Below, piece after piece: positions 1-8,131 of a stretch of 64,000 nucleotides of DNA. The stretch spans positions 1 through 64,000 of the forward strand of contig CAWDZB010000005.1 of the NCBI GenBank assembly GCA_963806685.1, written 5' to 3'. The position numbers and the translations under genes are program-made. Every line of letters begins with the position of its first letter. Position 1 is the first letter of the stretch. The notes beneath the pieces were generated by a model. That model worked only from the letters and a program-made list of their open reading frames with translations. It did no database searches and was not told where the DNA came from. Source of the DNA: DDH964 sp963806685 (GTDB lineage Bacteria > Desulfobacterota > Desulfuromonadia > Desulfuromonadales > DDH964).

Positions 1-10
1 TGATGAAAAT

Positions 11-53
11 ACAAAGCCGCCTTGTCGGAGTAAAATCCGGAAGGCGGCTTTGT
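11..53 (+). terminator. Perfect inverted repeat, terminator-like
   Basis: A perfect 13-bp inverted repeat (11-23 with 41-53, arm ACAAAGCCGCCTT) encloses a 17-nt spacer. It probably ends a gene that lies left of the window. There is no long T-run after it, so a role as a processing or attenuation hairpin is also possible. Confidence 0.5.
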
Positions 54-121
54 CGCTAAGTAGGTCTCTAGGAATAGGGGCAGTGTCCCCAATTTCTCCC
101 CCAATTTCTCCAAGTTGAAAC

Positions 122-140
122 AAGCCCTTGAGGGGGCTTT
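122..140 (+). terminator. Short hairpin followed by TTTGTT
   Basis: AAGCCC-TTGA-GGGGGCTT forms a short stem followed by a few T residues. It is the second of three hairpins stacked upstream of the AT-rich defence operon. Confidence 0.35.
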
Positions 141-183
141 GTTGAGGGGCGCTTGAACAAAGCATCTCAACGAAACAACAAAA

Positions 184-223
184 TAAAAACGCTGGCCCGC
201 AGAGGCGAAGTCCAGCGTTTTTA
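184..223 (+). terminator. Strong bidirectional hairpin with A/T tails
   Basis: A perfect 12-bp inverted repeat (184-195 with 212-223, TAAAAACGCTGG / CCAGCGTTTTTA) has a 16-nt loop. The stem is GC-rich, with A-rich and T-rich outer flanks, as in a bidirectional rho-independent terminator. It insulates the following operon from upstream transcription. Confidence 0.6.
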
Positions 224-268
224 TAATCTGTTAACCTCGTCTGGAGGGTTGGCGCTAAAGGAGGGGAC

Positions 269-328
269 ATGACTAAGAGGGGTTTTGTGGCAATCCGTCT
301 ATTTATCGTTCTAGTTCTTTGGTCCTGA
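269..328 (+). CDS. 19-residue hydrophobic leader-like ORF upstream of dtcA
   Basis: An ATG at 269 follows a near-perfect Shine-Dalgarno (AAAGGAGGGG, 257-266) and opens a 19-codon frame ending at TGA 326-328. The peptide is MTKRGFVAIRLFIVLVLWS: a basic start, then a hydrophobic stretch. The ribosome-binding site is far better than that of dtcA, which starts 38 nt downstream. It could be a translated leader or small membrane peptide, or the decayed start of a lost gene. Nothing shows it is expressed. Confidence 0.35.
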   Translation: MTKRGFVAIRLFIVLVLWS

Positions 329-366
329 CTCTGGACCTTTAGGGTATTTTACGGGTAGGAAAATTC

Positions 367-3300
367 ATGTCGAATTTAAAGAAAACTAAACGAACAAGAA
401 AAAATAAGTCCGAAAAAAATAAAAAATTGTTCGGAATGATCCATTCCTCGGTTTCGAAAAATGATGCGATTAGAAAACTATTTTTTGAAGTTCCAGATAA
501 TGCCTTTTACAGATCATTAAGTAATATATCAGCACATCCATATTTTTCAAATCTGTTTGAATTAAATTCAAGAAAAGACCTATCTAAAATCTATACGGAT
601 AATTGTCCGTATACAGATTTGGAAAAAAGCCTTTTATACATGCTAAGTGTTTTAGAGTATAATTCGGAAAAAATTTCTAAATTCATAAATTACGAAACTT
701 TTATTACTGAAAATTTGCTTGATGGAAGATTCGACGATTGTATTGAATCTTTAGATGCCATTGACGAAGAGTTTGGGGTCTCGACTTGGTCAATAAGTAT
801 CAGGGGAAGCATTTATTCCATAATTGAAGACCTTAAGGCTAAATACGAATTTGAAGAGATCCTAAATAAAAAGGTTGGCGAAAATAAATTATTTGAAGTA
901 GTTGCGGGGGAAATTGGTAGAAGATATCAAGATCCGGACATATATGTAGCGAACATGGGTTCATTCGTTGGGCAAATATTTAGAGCATTTGATGGAGAAT
1001 TGCGGGATTTTCTATATTACAAACTGTGTCCAGATGATCTATTTTTTAACTATAATTATGAATATATAACGAATTATGAAAAAAACTCTTCATTGATTGA
1101 CTTGTTTAAATGTTTAATTTCCGTTCTGACGAAAGCCACGGTATTTGAAGAATTTCTAACTGATCACATTAGAAGAATTATAGTAAAACTTTCAAAACAT
1201 ATCAATTACCCGCCGTTGAATTCCATGGCAAATTTATGTGGAGTTAAAAATAATTGGAGCTTCAATGAGTTTGATTATGGTCTTCTAGACTTGTATACAA
1301 AGGGTGATTATAGAAGCGTTGTTATTAAGTATGAATATAGTAAAGAATATTTTAAAGAGTTTCAGCATTTTGAAATTTTATCAAAGTCAGCTACGAGATA
1401 TGAGCCAAATAATTACGATGGCCTTGTCGGAACAATAATAAAAAATCTCCGTAGTGTTGTGTTGAAAGACAAAAACTATCAAACCTCGATGGCTACACTG
1501 GCGTGTCTGTCCCACTGCTTTTCGTCATTGCGATGGTTTAACGAACTTGATTATTTTATCCAAAGTGAAACAAAGACAAAGGATTTTGAAAAACTAAAAT
1601 TTTACCGAAGGGCGTCAATAATACACTCAGGTGTTAATTCTCCGAGAAAGGAAGATATTCTTCCAAGTGATGTCGTAACAAGTTATAAAAATTCGTTAAA
1701 GCAGCATATCGAAAAATCAATTACGGTTGAGTTGTACAATAATCGAAATAACATTCATGATTGTAATTACGAACAGTTCGGCGAGGTTGATGGAAATAGG
1801 TTTAAAAAATATGTTGGAAAATCACTAATATTGAATGATAGGCATGAAGAAGCAGTTAATGTTTTGTATACTTTGAACAAATGCACTGATGTTCTTCTAT
1901 CGCATGAAGTTTCTAGGTTTTTAGTAAATTCACTAATCAAGATAAACTCAATTCAAGAGGCTGTTGAAGAATTTGTTTTGAGGTGTATAGATAATAGAAA
2001 TTTGATACAGAATTATAACACAGACGAAATATGCAATGCAGCGATATCATCCCTAAAAAACTCCAATTCAATATTTTTTCCAATAGCACTCTCTTTACAC
2101 TCAAGGTTTGTGAATAACAAGCATGACTCAGCATTGAGATTTTCATTCGAAAACTTTCTGATCAAACATAATGTGAAAAAACCAATAGATAATATTGAGA
2201 TATACGAAAGATATGACAATAGATTGATGGTCTATTATCTTGAGCATGTCTGCACACCTGAAAATATGAAATTGTACCGTCATCTTGGTAGCTCAAGAAA
2301 AATTGAAGAGTGTAGAATTGAAGTATGTAATTTTTTAATTGAAAAGGGATTTGGAAATAAAGATCCGCTAGTCAGGGAAGTTAAGGAGAGAACGAAAAAA
2401 TTAGTTGTAAGTAAGGCCTTTAAACAAGTTGAAAACAGCAAGATCTACTCAGATACAAGTGTATTTTACAGCGGATCTGCAAGAACGAGAATTGAGTCCT
2501 TATACGACAAATATAATGAACTTAAAAATAATGATTTTAGCGATTATGAAGACGAACAACTTCTGTCAAAAATTGTAAAGTTACATGAAGCATTAAGCGA
2601 AATTGATATAAATTTATATGTAATTCCTCCAATAAATGAAAAGAATTCGACTTTTTTCAATTTAATGCAGAGAGTCAGAGATGAGTTCGCCTTTGGTGAA
2701 AAAGGGCTAAACACTTACCTTAGCACAAGAATAAGACATGGACATCTACCAACCAACTTGAGGAAATGCCTTCAAGCAGAAAATTTAACTACTAGTAGGT
2801 TGTCTGGAAGTAAACAGTTCAAGCCGAATGAATACTGGTGTTTCAGGCTTTCGTCAAAGGAGGAGAAATCCTACAAAAAGCTCGAAAAGTTATTCGCGGA
2901 TTTTTCAGAGCGATTTGAAAGTGAAGTCTCAAAAATCAATGATAGTTGGCTCCAAATATTTACTCTAGATCGTTCGTTGTCAAATTTAGCTGATAAAAGC
3001 AATACTTCTGAATCAATTTTTGATTATTCAATGGACATATTTGAAGCTTTTAAATTGCAGGCGAGGCTCCCTCGGCAGCTTAGCTATGATGAATTTATTA
3101 CTCGTGCCATTGAATGGTTATGGTTCAGGACGGATAAATGCCTAGAGAGGGGACGAAAAAGACTTACGGGCGTGGCTAGAAGCTATTTTCTTGAGTTGTT
3201 AAATGAATTACAGGTTTCTGTTTACGATATTGTGCAAGATGAGGGAAAGAGGCGAAATTTCAATGAAGCTGTTGGGCGTACAAAAGCAACCATGTCGACA

Positions 3301-3852
3301 AGTCTTGATCAAATAATTTCTTGGTTTAATAGAACCGATGAAAATGTTATCGCTAATTATGAGATCGAGACTTCAATTGAAATAGCAAGTCAAGCCATTG
3401 GTGTCGATGTCGAGTTCATAAAAGACAAACCGTACAAAATGAAAGGTAAAACCCTAAGCAACTTTGTCGATCTGTTTTATATTTTTATCGAAAATGCAGT
3501 ATCAAAGTCAAATCTAAATAAGGAAGAATTAAAAATCACTATCGAAATCAAGTCAGTTGACAATGTAGCCTACTTTATAATTATTAATAATTGCATTGTC
3601 GAGGGAAGTATTTTTGACGCTAATAAAAGAATGGAATATTACAAAAATAATTATGGAAGTAAAGAAATATTAAAGCGACGCATTCAAGGCGAGGGGAATT
3701 CGGGGTTCTTTAAGGTGTGGAATACTTTAAGTAGAGGTTTAAATCTCACGAACCTTATAGATATGAATTACCACGAAGATGGAACATTTAAAGTGGAATT
3801 AAGAGTATTCAATCTAGACGAGGTCATCGAAAATGAAGATATTGATAGTTGA
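367..3852 (+). CDS. dtcA: Detocs sensor histidine kinase DtcA
   Basis: This 1161-residue protein is very Lys/Asn/Ile-rich, from DNA much more AT-rich than the rest of the window. The first ~700 residues look all-helical and repeat-like, compatible with the tetratricopeptide sensor of Detocs DtcA. The C-terminus carries a divergent GHKL ATPase: an N-box with E1042-N1043 (ENAVSKS) and a glycine box GEGNSGF at 1108-1114. No classical H-box is obvious; His791 or His793 in RIRHGH is the best phospho-acceptor candidate. The start follows a weak GTAGG site. The 3' end overlaps dtcB by 20 bp. By analogy with known Detocs, it senses phage infection and phosphorylates the two receivers encoded next. 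The family assignment rests mainly on the three-gene architecture. Confidence 0.8.
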   Translation: MSNLKKTKRTRKNKSEKNKKLFGMIHSSVSKNDAIRKLFFEVPDNAFYRSLSNISAHPYFSNLFELNSRKDLSKIYTDNCPYTDLEKSLLYMLSVLEYNSEKISKFINYETFITENLLDGRFDDCIESLDAIDEEFGVSTWSISIRGSIYSIIEDLKAKYEFEEILNKKVGENKLFEVVAGEIGRRYQDPDIYVANMGSFVGQIFRAFDGELRDFLYYKLCPDDLFFNYNYEYITNYEKNSSLIDLFKCLISVLTKATVFEEFLTDHIRRIIVKLSKHINYPPLNSMANLCGVKNNWSFNEFDYGLLDLYTKGDYRSVVIKYEYSKEYFKEFQHFEILSKSATRYEPNNYDGLVGTIIKNLRSVVLKDKNYQTSMATLACLSHCFSSLRWFNELDYFIQSETKTKDFEKLKFYRRASIIHSGVNSPRKEDILPSDVVTSYKNSLKQHIEKSITVELYNNRNNIHDCNYEQFGEVDGNRFKKYVGKSLILNDRHEEAVNVLYTLNKCTDVLLSHEVSRFLVNSLIKINSIQEAVEEFVLRCIDNRNLIQNYNTDEICNAAISSLKNSNSIFFPIALSLHSRFVNNKHDSALRFSFENFLIKHNVKKPIDNIEIYERYDNRLMVYYLEHVCTPENMKLYRHLGSSRKIEECRIEVCNFLIEKGFGNKDPLVREVKERTKKLVVSKAFKQVENSKIYSDTSVFYSGSARTRIESLYDKYNELKNNDFSDYEDEQLLSKIVKLHEALSEIDINLYVIPPINEKNSTFFNLMQRVRDEFAFGEKGLNTYLSTRIRHGHLPTNLRKCLQAENLTTSRLSGSKQFKPNEYWCFRLSSKEEKSYKKLEKLFADFSERFESEVSKINDSWLQIFTLDRSLSNLADKSNTSESIFDYSMDIFEAFKLQARLPRQLSYDEFITRAIEWLWFRTDKCLERGRKRLTGVARSYFLELLNELQVSVYDIVQDEGKRRNFNEAVGRTKATMSTSLDQIISWFNRTDENVIANYEIETSIEIASQAIGVDVEFIKDKPYKMKGKTLSNFVDLFYIFIENAVSKSNLNKEELKITIEIKSVDNVAYFIIINNCIVEGSIFDANKRMEYYKNNYGSKEILKRRIQGEGNSGFFKVWNTLSRGLNLTNLIDMNYHEDGTFKVELRVFNLDEVIENEDIDS

Positions 3853-4294
3853 AGACGATTACGATAAAAAAGAAAAAGTTAAAAATTTTATATGCTCATT
3901 AATTCAATCGCCATGTCATGTGATTGAAAAAGAGTCCCTGCGATCGGCCTTGTATACGCTAATGGAGTCCCAAGACTACGATATTTTGATTTTAGATATG
4001 AGTCTTCCAAATTTTGATATTTCTGAAGATGAGCCTGGGGGAGGAAGTCCGGAGAGTTTTGCTGGTGAGGAATTGATTGATCAGATGAAGTTGAGGGAAA
4101 TCAATGTCCCAACAATTATAGTTACGCAGTATGATATTTTTTCTTCTGATCACGGAAGGATTAGTCTTGAAGAATTAGATAAAAAATTTAAAAATATTTG
4201 TTCAAATTTCTATATTGGTTCAGTTTATTATGACGCGGCTACAGAATCATGGAAGGATACTCTGGCAGAATTAATAAACAAGGTGATTTTGTAA
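3833..4294 (+). CDS. dtcB: Detocs stand-alone receiver DtcB
   Basis: A 153-residue single receiver domain: MKILIVEDD opening with the D8/D9 acidic pair, phospho-acceptor D55 in LILDMSLP, and switch Thr98 in IIVTQ. The loop after the phospho-site has an acidic/glycine insertion (SEDEPGGGSPES), echoed by a similar insertion in DtcC. I do not see the canonical Lys-Pro near the end of the domain. There is no output domain. In characterised Detocs systems DtcB acts as a phosphate sink that stops accidental firing of the toxic effector; that role is inferred here. It overlaps dtcA and abuts dtcC with no gap, so the three are co-transcribed. Confidence 0.82.
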   Translation: MKILIVEDDYDKKEKVKNFICSLIQSPCHVIEKESLRSALYTLMESQDYDILILDMSLPNFDISEDEPGGGSPESFAGEELIDQMKLREINVPTIIVTQYDIFSSDHGRISLEELDKKFKNICSNFYIGSVYYDAATESWKDTLAELINKVIL

Positions 4295-5494
4295 ATGAGA
4301 GTATTAATTGTTGATGATCAGTATCAAAAAAAACAAGTATTTTGCAGAATACTTGAGCAGATTGGAAATAACGAGGTTATATGTGTTGATAGCTCTTTTG
4401 ATGCCTTGCGAAATTTGGCCGGAGGAGATCACTTTGATCTTTTAATTCTCGACATCCAAATACCGGAAAGAAATGGCGATGACATCGATCCTGATGGAGG
4501 AATTAAGTTACTTGAACGCATTGAATTGACGTCTGACTTTTTGCCCCCAAGTCACGTAATTGCAGCAACATCATATGTTGAATCATTTGAGAGATACTCT
4601 GAACATTTTAACAAAAAGGGATGGTCACTTCTTTATGGCTGTGACGATGAAAATCAGGTAAAAAGCCTGTTGCAGACCATATCAAATCACACCAAACAGC
4701 AATTTAAGCAGTATGATATTGCTTTATTTTCAGCTTTAGAACAAATTGAGTTTGAGGCCATAAAAAATCTGCCAATTAATTGGGACGAAGTAAAATTTCA
4801 AAACGATAGTAACATATATTATTCAGGAACAATTGAAATATCGAATGGTCTTAATAAGTCAATTATTGCGACTACGTGTCCAAGAATGGGGATTGCCGCT
4901 TCTTCATGTGTCGGAACAAAATTAATCTTAAGGCATTCTCCTCGTTATTTGGTTATGACAGGTATAGCGGCAGGAATAGAAGGAAGAACTAATTTAGGGG
5001 ATATTTTAATTGCCGATCCAAGTTGGGACTGGGGGAGTGGTAAATTAACAGTTGTCGATGGAGTACCTAAGCTTCTTTCCGCTCCTCATCACATACCCCT
5101 AAATAGAAACTTGAGGCCTATTCTTCGTAAACTGTCTGTAGATAGAACATATCTTAACGATATCAAGGCGTCTTTTAATTCTCGAAAAGGTTCTATCCCA
5201 GATTGTCCCCTTAACCTGAGGGTTGGGCCTATCGGTTCTGGTGCTGTGGTTCTTGAAGACCCTTCAACGGTTGAACTTATAAAAGGTCAACACCGGGAAA
5301 CTGTTGGAATTGAAATGGAGGCATATGGGCTAATGGCCGCAGCCGAATATTCTACTACTGATCAAACAGTACCAATCATTATTAAGTCGGTCTGTGACTT
5401 TGCAAATACTGCCAAGAACGATAATTTTCAGGCCTATGCCGCTTATACTAGTGCACAATTTTTTTACAAACTTGCCATTAATCATTTGTTTTAA
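4295..5494 (+). CDS. dtcC: Detocs effector DtcC, receiver fused to ATP nucleosidase (PNP) domain
   Basis: A 399-residue two-domain protein. Residues 1-~125 are a receiver with acidic pair D7/D8 and phospho-acceptor D53 in LILDIQIP. From about residue 141 (DIALFSALE) a phosphorylase/nucleosidase-superfamily domain follows, with TGIAAGIEG, the GIEMEAYG substrate motif (E340, E342) and catalytic-type Asp368 in SVCDFA. In Detocs this domain is switched on by phosphorylation and cleaves the glycosidic bond of ATP, killing or arresting the infected cell. All expected catalytic positions are present, so the effector looks intact. It starts immediately after the dtcB stop. A stand-alone MTA/SAH nucleosidase would lack the receiver. 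Confidence 0.85.
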   Translation: MRVLIVDDQYQKKQVFCRILEQIGNNEVICVDSSFDALRNLAGGDHFDLLILDIQIPERNGDDIDPDGGIKLLERIELTSDFLPPSHVIAATSYVESFERYSEHFNKKGWSLLYGCDDENQVKSLLQTISNHTKQQFKQYDIALFSALEQIEFEAIKNLPINWDEVKFQNDSNIYYSGTIEISNGLNKSIIATTCPRMGIAASSCVGTKLILRHSPRYLVMTGIAAGIEGRTNLGDILIADPSWDWGSGKLTVVDGVPKLLSAPHHIPLNRNLRPILRKLSVDRTYLNDIKASFNSRKGSIPDCPLNLRVGPIGSGAVVLEDPSTVELIKGQHRETVGIEMEAYGLMAAAEYSTTDQTVPIIIKSVCDFANTAKNDNFQAYAAYTSAQFFYKLAINHLF

Positions 5495-5523
5495 TAGGAA
5501 AGAGGGGGAAACTGGAGGTCAGC

Positions 5524-5566
5524 CCTTGAAGACTTGAACTTCCTGGCGATCTTCAAATCTTCAAGG
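5524..5566. terminator. Hairpin between dtcC and the convergent small gene
   Basis: A 15-bp stem with one mismatch (CCTTGAAGACTTGAA at 5524-5538 against 5552-5566) and a 13-nt loop. It lies between two convergent genes and probably ends both transcripts. It also marks the right edge of the AT-rich block. Confidence 0.6.
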
Positions 5567-5583
5567 CCAGACCCAATTCCCCC

Positions 5584-5919
5584 CTAATAGCGGCCACCGC
5601 CGCCGGGTCCCATCCCTTTTCCTTTGCCCCAGGGGACCGGCTGCTCGGGCAGGGTGACGCCCCGTTCTTTGGCCCGCTCCATCATCTGCTCATGGTGCTC
5701 GGCGCGGATCGCCTCCCGTTCCTGTTCGGTGCGGGCCGCACGCATACGGTTGCGGTATTCCAGGCGCTCCTCCGGGGTCATCAGCTGCCAGCCGTAGACC
5801 TGCTGCTCCTGCTGCTGGGTTTCCATCTGGTCCTTCTGCTGTTCCTGTCCGGCTGCTTGGGCCGGCCAAGGGGACAGCAAAAGGATTCCTGCCAACACTA
5901 CCAGCCATCCGCGTTTCAT
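5584..5919 (-). CDS. Small secreted Glu/Gln-rich conserved protein
   Basis: 111 residues with a clear signal peptide (MKRGWLVV, hydrophobic core, cleavage near AQAAG). The mature part is charged and helical, with the motif MTPEERLEYRNRMR followed by an REAIRAEHHEQM segment and a Gly/Lys-rich tail. I recognise this pattern from small periplasmic proteins of proteobacteria but know no function. A good Shine-Dalgarno (GGGAGG) precedes the ATG. GC-rich like the host genome, it marks the return to chromosomal composition after the defence operon. Confidence 0.75.
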   Translation of the reverse strand: MKRGWLVVLAGILLLSPWPAQAAGQEQQKDQMETQQQEQQVYGWQLMTPEERLEYRNRMRAARTEQEREAIRAEHHEQMMERAKERGVTLPEQPVPWGKGKGMGPGGGGRY

Positions 5920-6182
5920 GATCGACCTCCCTGCAAGTAGTAGTATCCCTTAGTCAGGAACTGTCACGCCATGAAAATCGTTTAACACCTGAGCGCGGCG
6001 TGTCAACGGTATCCGGAATGATCGCAGCCGGCATAAGGGAAGGGACTGGCCAAGGGGCCTACGATATGAACCCGGCTTGAGGAGGGCTGAAGGCTTTGAT
6101 CTGCAAAGTTTTTTTGGTAATCTGTCGACTTGATCCTAATGCTGGCATTGTAAAATAGCGATTCCGGGAAAGGAGCGAAGAA

Positions 6183-6368
6183 GTGGCGGAGGAAAAATCC
6201 TGCGACAAACCGGAGGAGCACCACCTCCACCTGTGCGAACTTAAAATAAGTGCTCCCCACGCCGAAGTAGCCAAACTCTGCAAAAATCCGAAATACGTCT
6301 GCGCCAACTGCGGCGGGCGGACCAACCGGGGGAGGAATCTTTGCCGGCCCAAACGCCTGAAAGGCTGA
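6183..6368 (+). CDS. Small Cys-rich (putative zinc-binding) protein
   Basis: 61 residues from a GTG start with AAAGGAG upstream. It has an acidic/His-rich start, then HLCEL, then YVCANCGGRTN and NLCRP. The Cys-x2-Cys plus flanking Cys residues suggest a small metal-binding ribbon. I recognise similar short proteins (PKYVC..CGR..) in Desulfuromonadales, of unknown role. It is transcribed alone. Confidence 0.65.
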   Translation: MAEEKSCDKPEEHHLHLCELKISAPHAEVAKLCKNPKYVCANCGGRTNRGRNLCRPKRLKG

Positions 6369-6371
6369 AAC

Positions 6372-6477
6372 CCTGGAAGAAGTCAGTAGGGTCGGGATTG
6401 TAAAGTTGTAAAAATTCAGTGTGAGAAAGTTGGGGGCTGAATTGCCTTTTGAGCCCTTTGCAAGTGTGCAATCCTGA
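6372..6477 (+). repeat. 106-bp dispersed repeat, copy 1
   Basis: This stretch matches 10506-10611 over its whole length with only scattered substitutions. Shared landmarks are AGTCAGTAGGGTCGGGATTG and CCCTTTGCAAGTGTGCAATC. It lies just left of the RAYT element. It encodes nothing on either strand that I can support and may be a REP-like target or relic. Confidence 0.7.
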
Positions 6478-6545
6478 ACATCCCGCTGGAAATATCAAGA
6501 CAAGAATTCAGCTGGGTGGTCTATATGCCCTTTTACCCAAGGCAC

Positions 6546-7491
6546 GGGGTCGGACCAAGTTAACCATCTGAAAACACTGGAAAACGTGGCCGATTTTACC
6601 GTCAAAATCGGCCTATAGGTCGATTTTCGAGGTCAAAATCAGGCTTATAGCAAGTTGGTCGTGGTGGGGGAGCATGGCAAGGGCCAATCGGGATTACATT
6701 CCCGGCTGTATCTGGCACATCACTCATCGTTGCCACAAGAAGGAATTCCTTCTGAAGTTCGCTCGGGACCGGAACCGCTTTATGACCTGGCTCGGCGCGG
6801 CCCGCAGCCGTTTCGGGCTCCAGGTCCTGAACTATGCCATCACCTCCAACCACGTACACTTGTTGGTGAAAGACCACGGTAGCGAAAGCTGTATCCCGGC
6901 CGCCATGCAGTTGATCGCCGGGCGAACAGGGCAGGAGTACAACCAGCGGAAAAAACGCAAGGGCGCGTTCTGGGAAGACCGATATCATGCCACCGCTGTA
7001 GAGTCCGGTGAACACCTGCGGCGCTGTCTGGTCTACATCGATTTGAACATGGTGCGGGCCGGCGTGGTCACTCACCCGGAAGAGTGGGGCCATGGCGGCT
7101 ATCGGGAGATCCAAGGGCTGCGGCGTCGCAACCGGATTCTCGCCCTGGAGTCTCTCGCCGAGGCGGCAGAAGTCAACCTGAAAGGGCTGGCAGAAGCTCA
7201 TCGGAGCTTGATCGAAGAGGCGCTGGAAGCTGAAGGCCGGGTGCGAAACGAGATCTGGACGGGTGGCGTGGCTGTCGGCAGTGCCGCGTTTGTGGCAAAA
7301 ACCCGAGAAATTCTTGGAGCTTGCGGGAAAGGACGAAGTGTCGGCGAAGCCGGTGACGCCTTTGTGCTTCGTGAAGAGCAGGAACCCTATGGGCCTGATT
7401 TCAGCCCTGAAAATCGACCTATAAGCCAAAATAACGGCTATTTTTGGGATAGTATCCCTGGAATATCAAAGTGTTGACTTGGTCCGACCCC
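6546..7491 (+). mobile_element. RAYT transposon with 19-bp terminal inverted repeats
   Basis: The left end GGGGTCGGACCAAGTTAAC (6546-6564) and the right end (7473-7491) are inverted copies with one mismatch. A second inverted pair lies inside (6610-6628 with 7409-7427, one mismatch), and 6591-6610 folds into CGATTTT-N6-AAAATCG. The single gene inside is a REP-associated tyrosine transposase. The subterminal palindromes fit the hairpins such single-strand transposases recognise. No flanking target duplication was looked for; this class does not normally make one. Confidence 0.75.
6674..7477 (+). CDS. REP-associated tyrosine transposase (Y1/HUH family)
   Basis: 267 residues. The N-terminal domain has the family signature: WHITHR at 14-19, the HUH metal motif His60-Val-His62 in SNHVHLLV, and a candidate catalytic tyrosine at 104 (WEDRYHAT). 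It is followed by YIDLNMVRAG, a conserved element in RAYTs. The C-terminal part is basic and less conserved. The start at 6674 follows GGGGGAG. The stop lies within a few bases of the right terminal repeat. This enzyme nicks and rejoins single-stranded DNA at hairpins. All expected motifs are present, so it may be active. Confidence 0.85.
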   Translation: MARANRDYIPGCIWHITHRCHKKEFLLKFARDRNRFMTWLGAARSRFGLQVLNYAITSNHVHLLVKDHGSESCIPAAMQLIAGRTGQEYNQRKKRKGAFWEDRYHATAVESGEHLRRCLVYIDLNMVRAGVVTHPEEWGHGGYREIQGLRRRNRILALESLAEAAEVNLKGLAEAHRSLIEEALEAEGRVRNEIWTGGVAVGSAAFVAKTREILGACGKGRSVGEAGDAFVLREEQEPYGPDFSPENRPISQNNGYFWDSIPGISKC

Positions 7492-7588
7492 GCTTTTGCA
7501 CCTGGAAGGCCTCCCGAAACAACCGATCTGATAAGCAGCCCCTTGGCATCCGCCAGTGGGGCTTTTTTATCGGACCCAAACGATCCGC

Positions 7589-8131
7589 TCATCGGTTGAG
7601 GAACACCTGTCGCAACCGGATGGCGGCTCCATAACCAAGGACATTGCCCAGCATCGCCCCTACGACCCAAAGCAGCGAGCCGAAAACGAAAACCTCGGGT
7701 CCAAGGGTGACCAGTGCCAGGTAGGCCAACACGCTGTAAACGGTGAAGTAGCCGTAGCGGGTGCTGCGGATGGCGCGGATCTGCTGGCGAGTCAGGACAA
7801 GGCCTCCCAGCGCCGCACCGAAGATTACGAACAACACCCCGCACAGCAGGTGAAATACCGCCGGAGAGGTTGTGACGTGTAAATCATGCAGAAGCTCGTT
7901 ACCTCCGCCGAAGCCCAGACCAAATTGCGGACAGAGGGCCAAAGTCACCAGGCCCGCCGCCACCTGGATCACTGCCAGCCGGGCGAAGATTTTCCAAGGG
8001 GTGGGCCGAAGGGCTGCGGACACCCTGCGCCGAACGGACTCATCGAGTTGCTTTGGCGGGGGAACGGGATCGGCATCGACAAACTCATAGAATTGCCGCC
8101 GTAGTGCCTGTTCCGAATCATCTTTTCTCAT
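7589..8131 (-). CDS. Four-helix membrane protein, putative anti-sigma factor
   Basis: 180 residues. A soluble N-terminal ~45 residues (RRQFYEFVDADPVPPP) is followed by about four hydrophobic segments. The start overlaps the end of the upstream ECF sigma gene by 14 bp, the usual arrangement for a sigma/anti-sigma pair. I do not see a zinc-binding anti-sigma motif (HxxxCxxC), so the function is inferred from position and topology only. Confidence 0.65.
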   Translation of the reverse strand: MRKDDSEQALRRQFYEFVDADPVPPPKQLDESVRRRVSAALRPTPWKIFARLAVIQVAAGLVTLALCPQFGLGFGGGNELLHDLHVTTSPAVFHLLCGVLFVIFGAALGGLVLTRQQIRAIRSTRYGYFTVYSVLAYLALVTLGPEVFVFGSLLWVVGAMLGNVLGYGAAIRLRQVFLNR

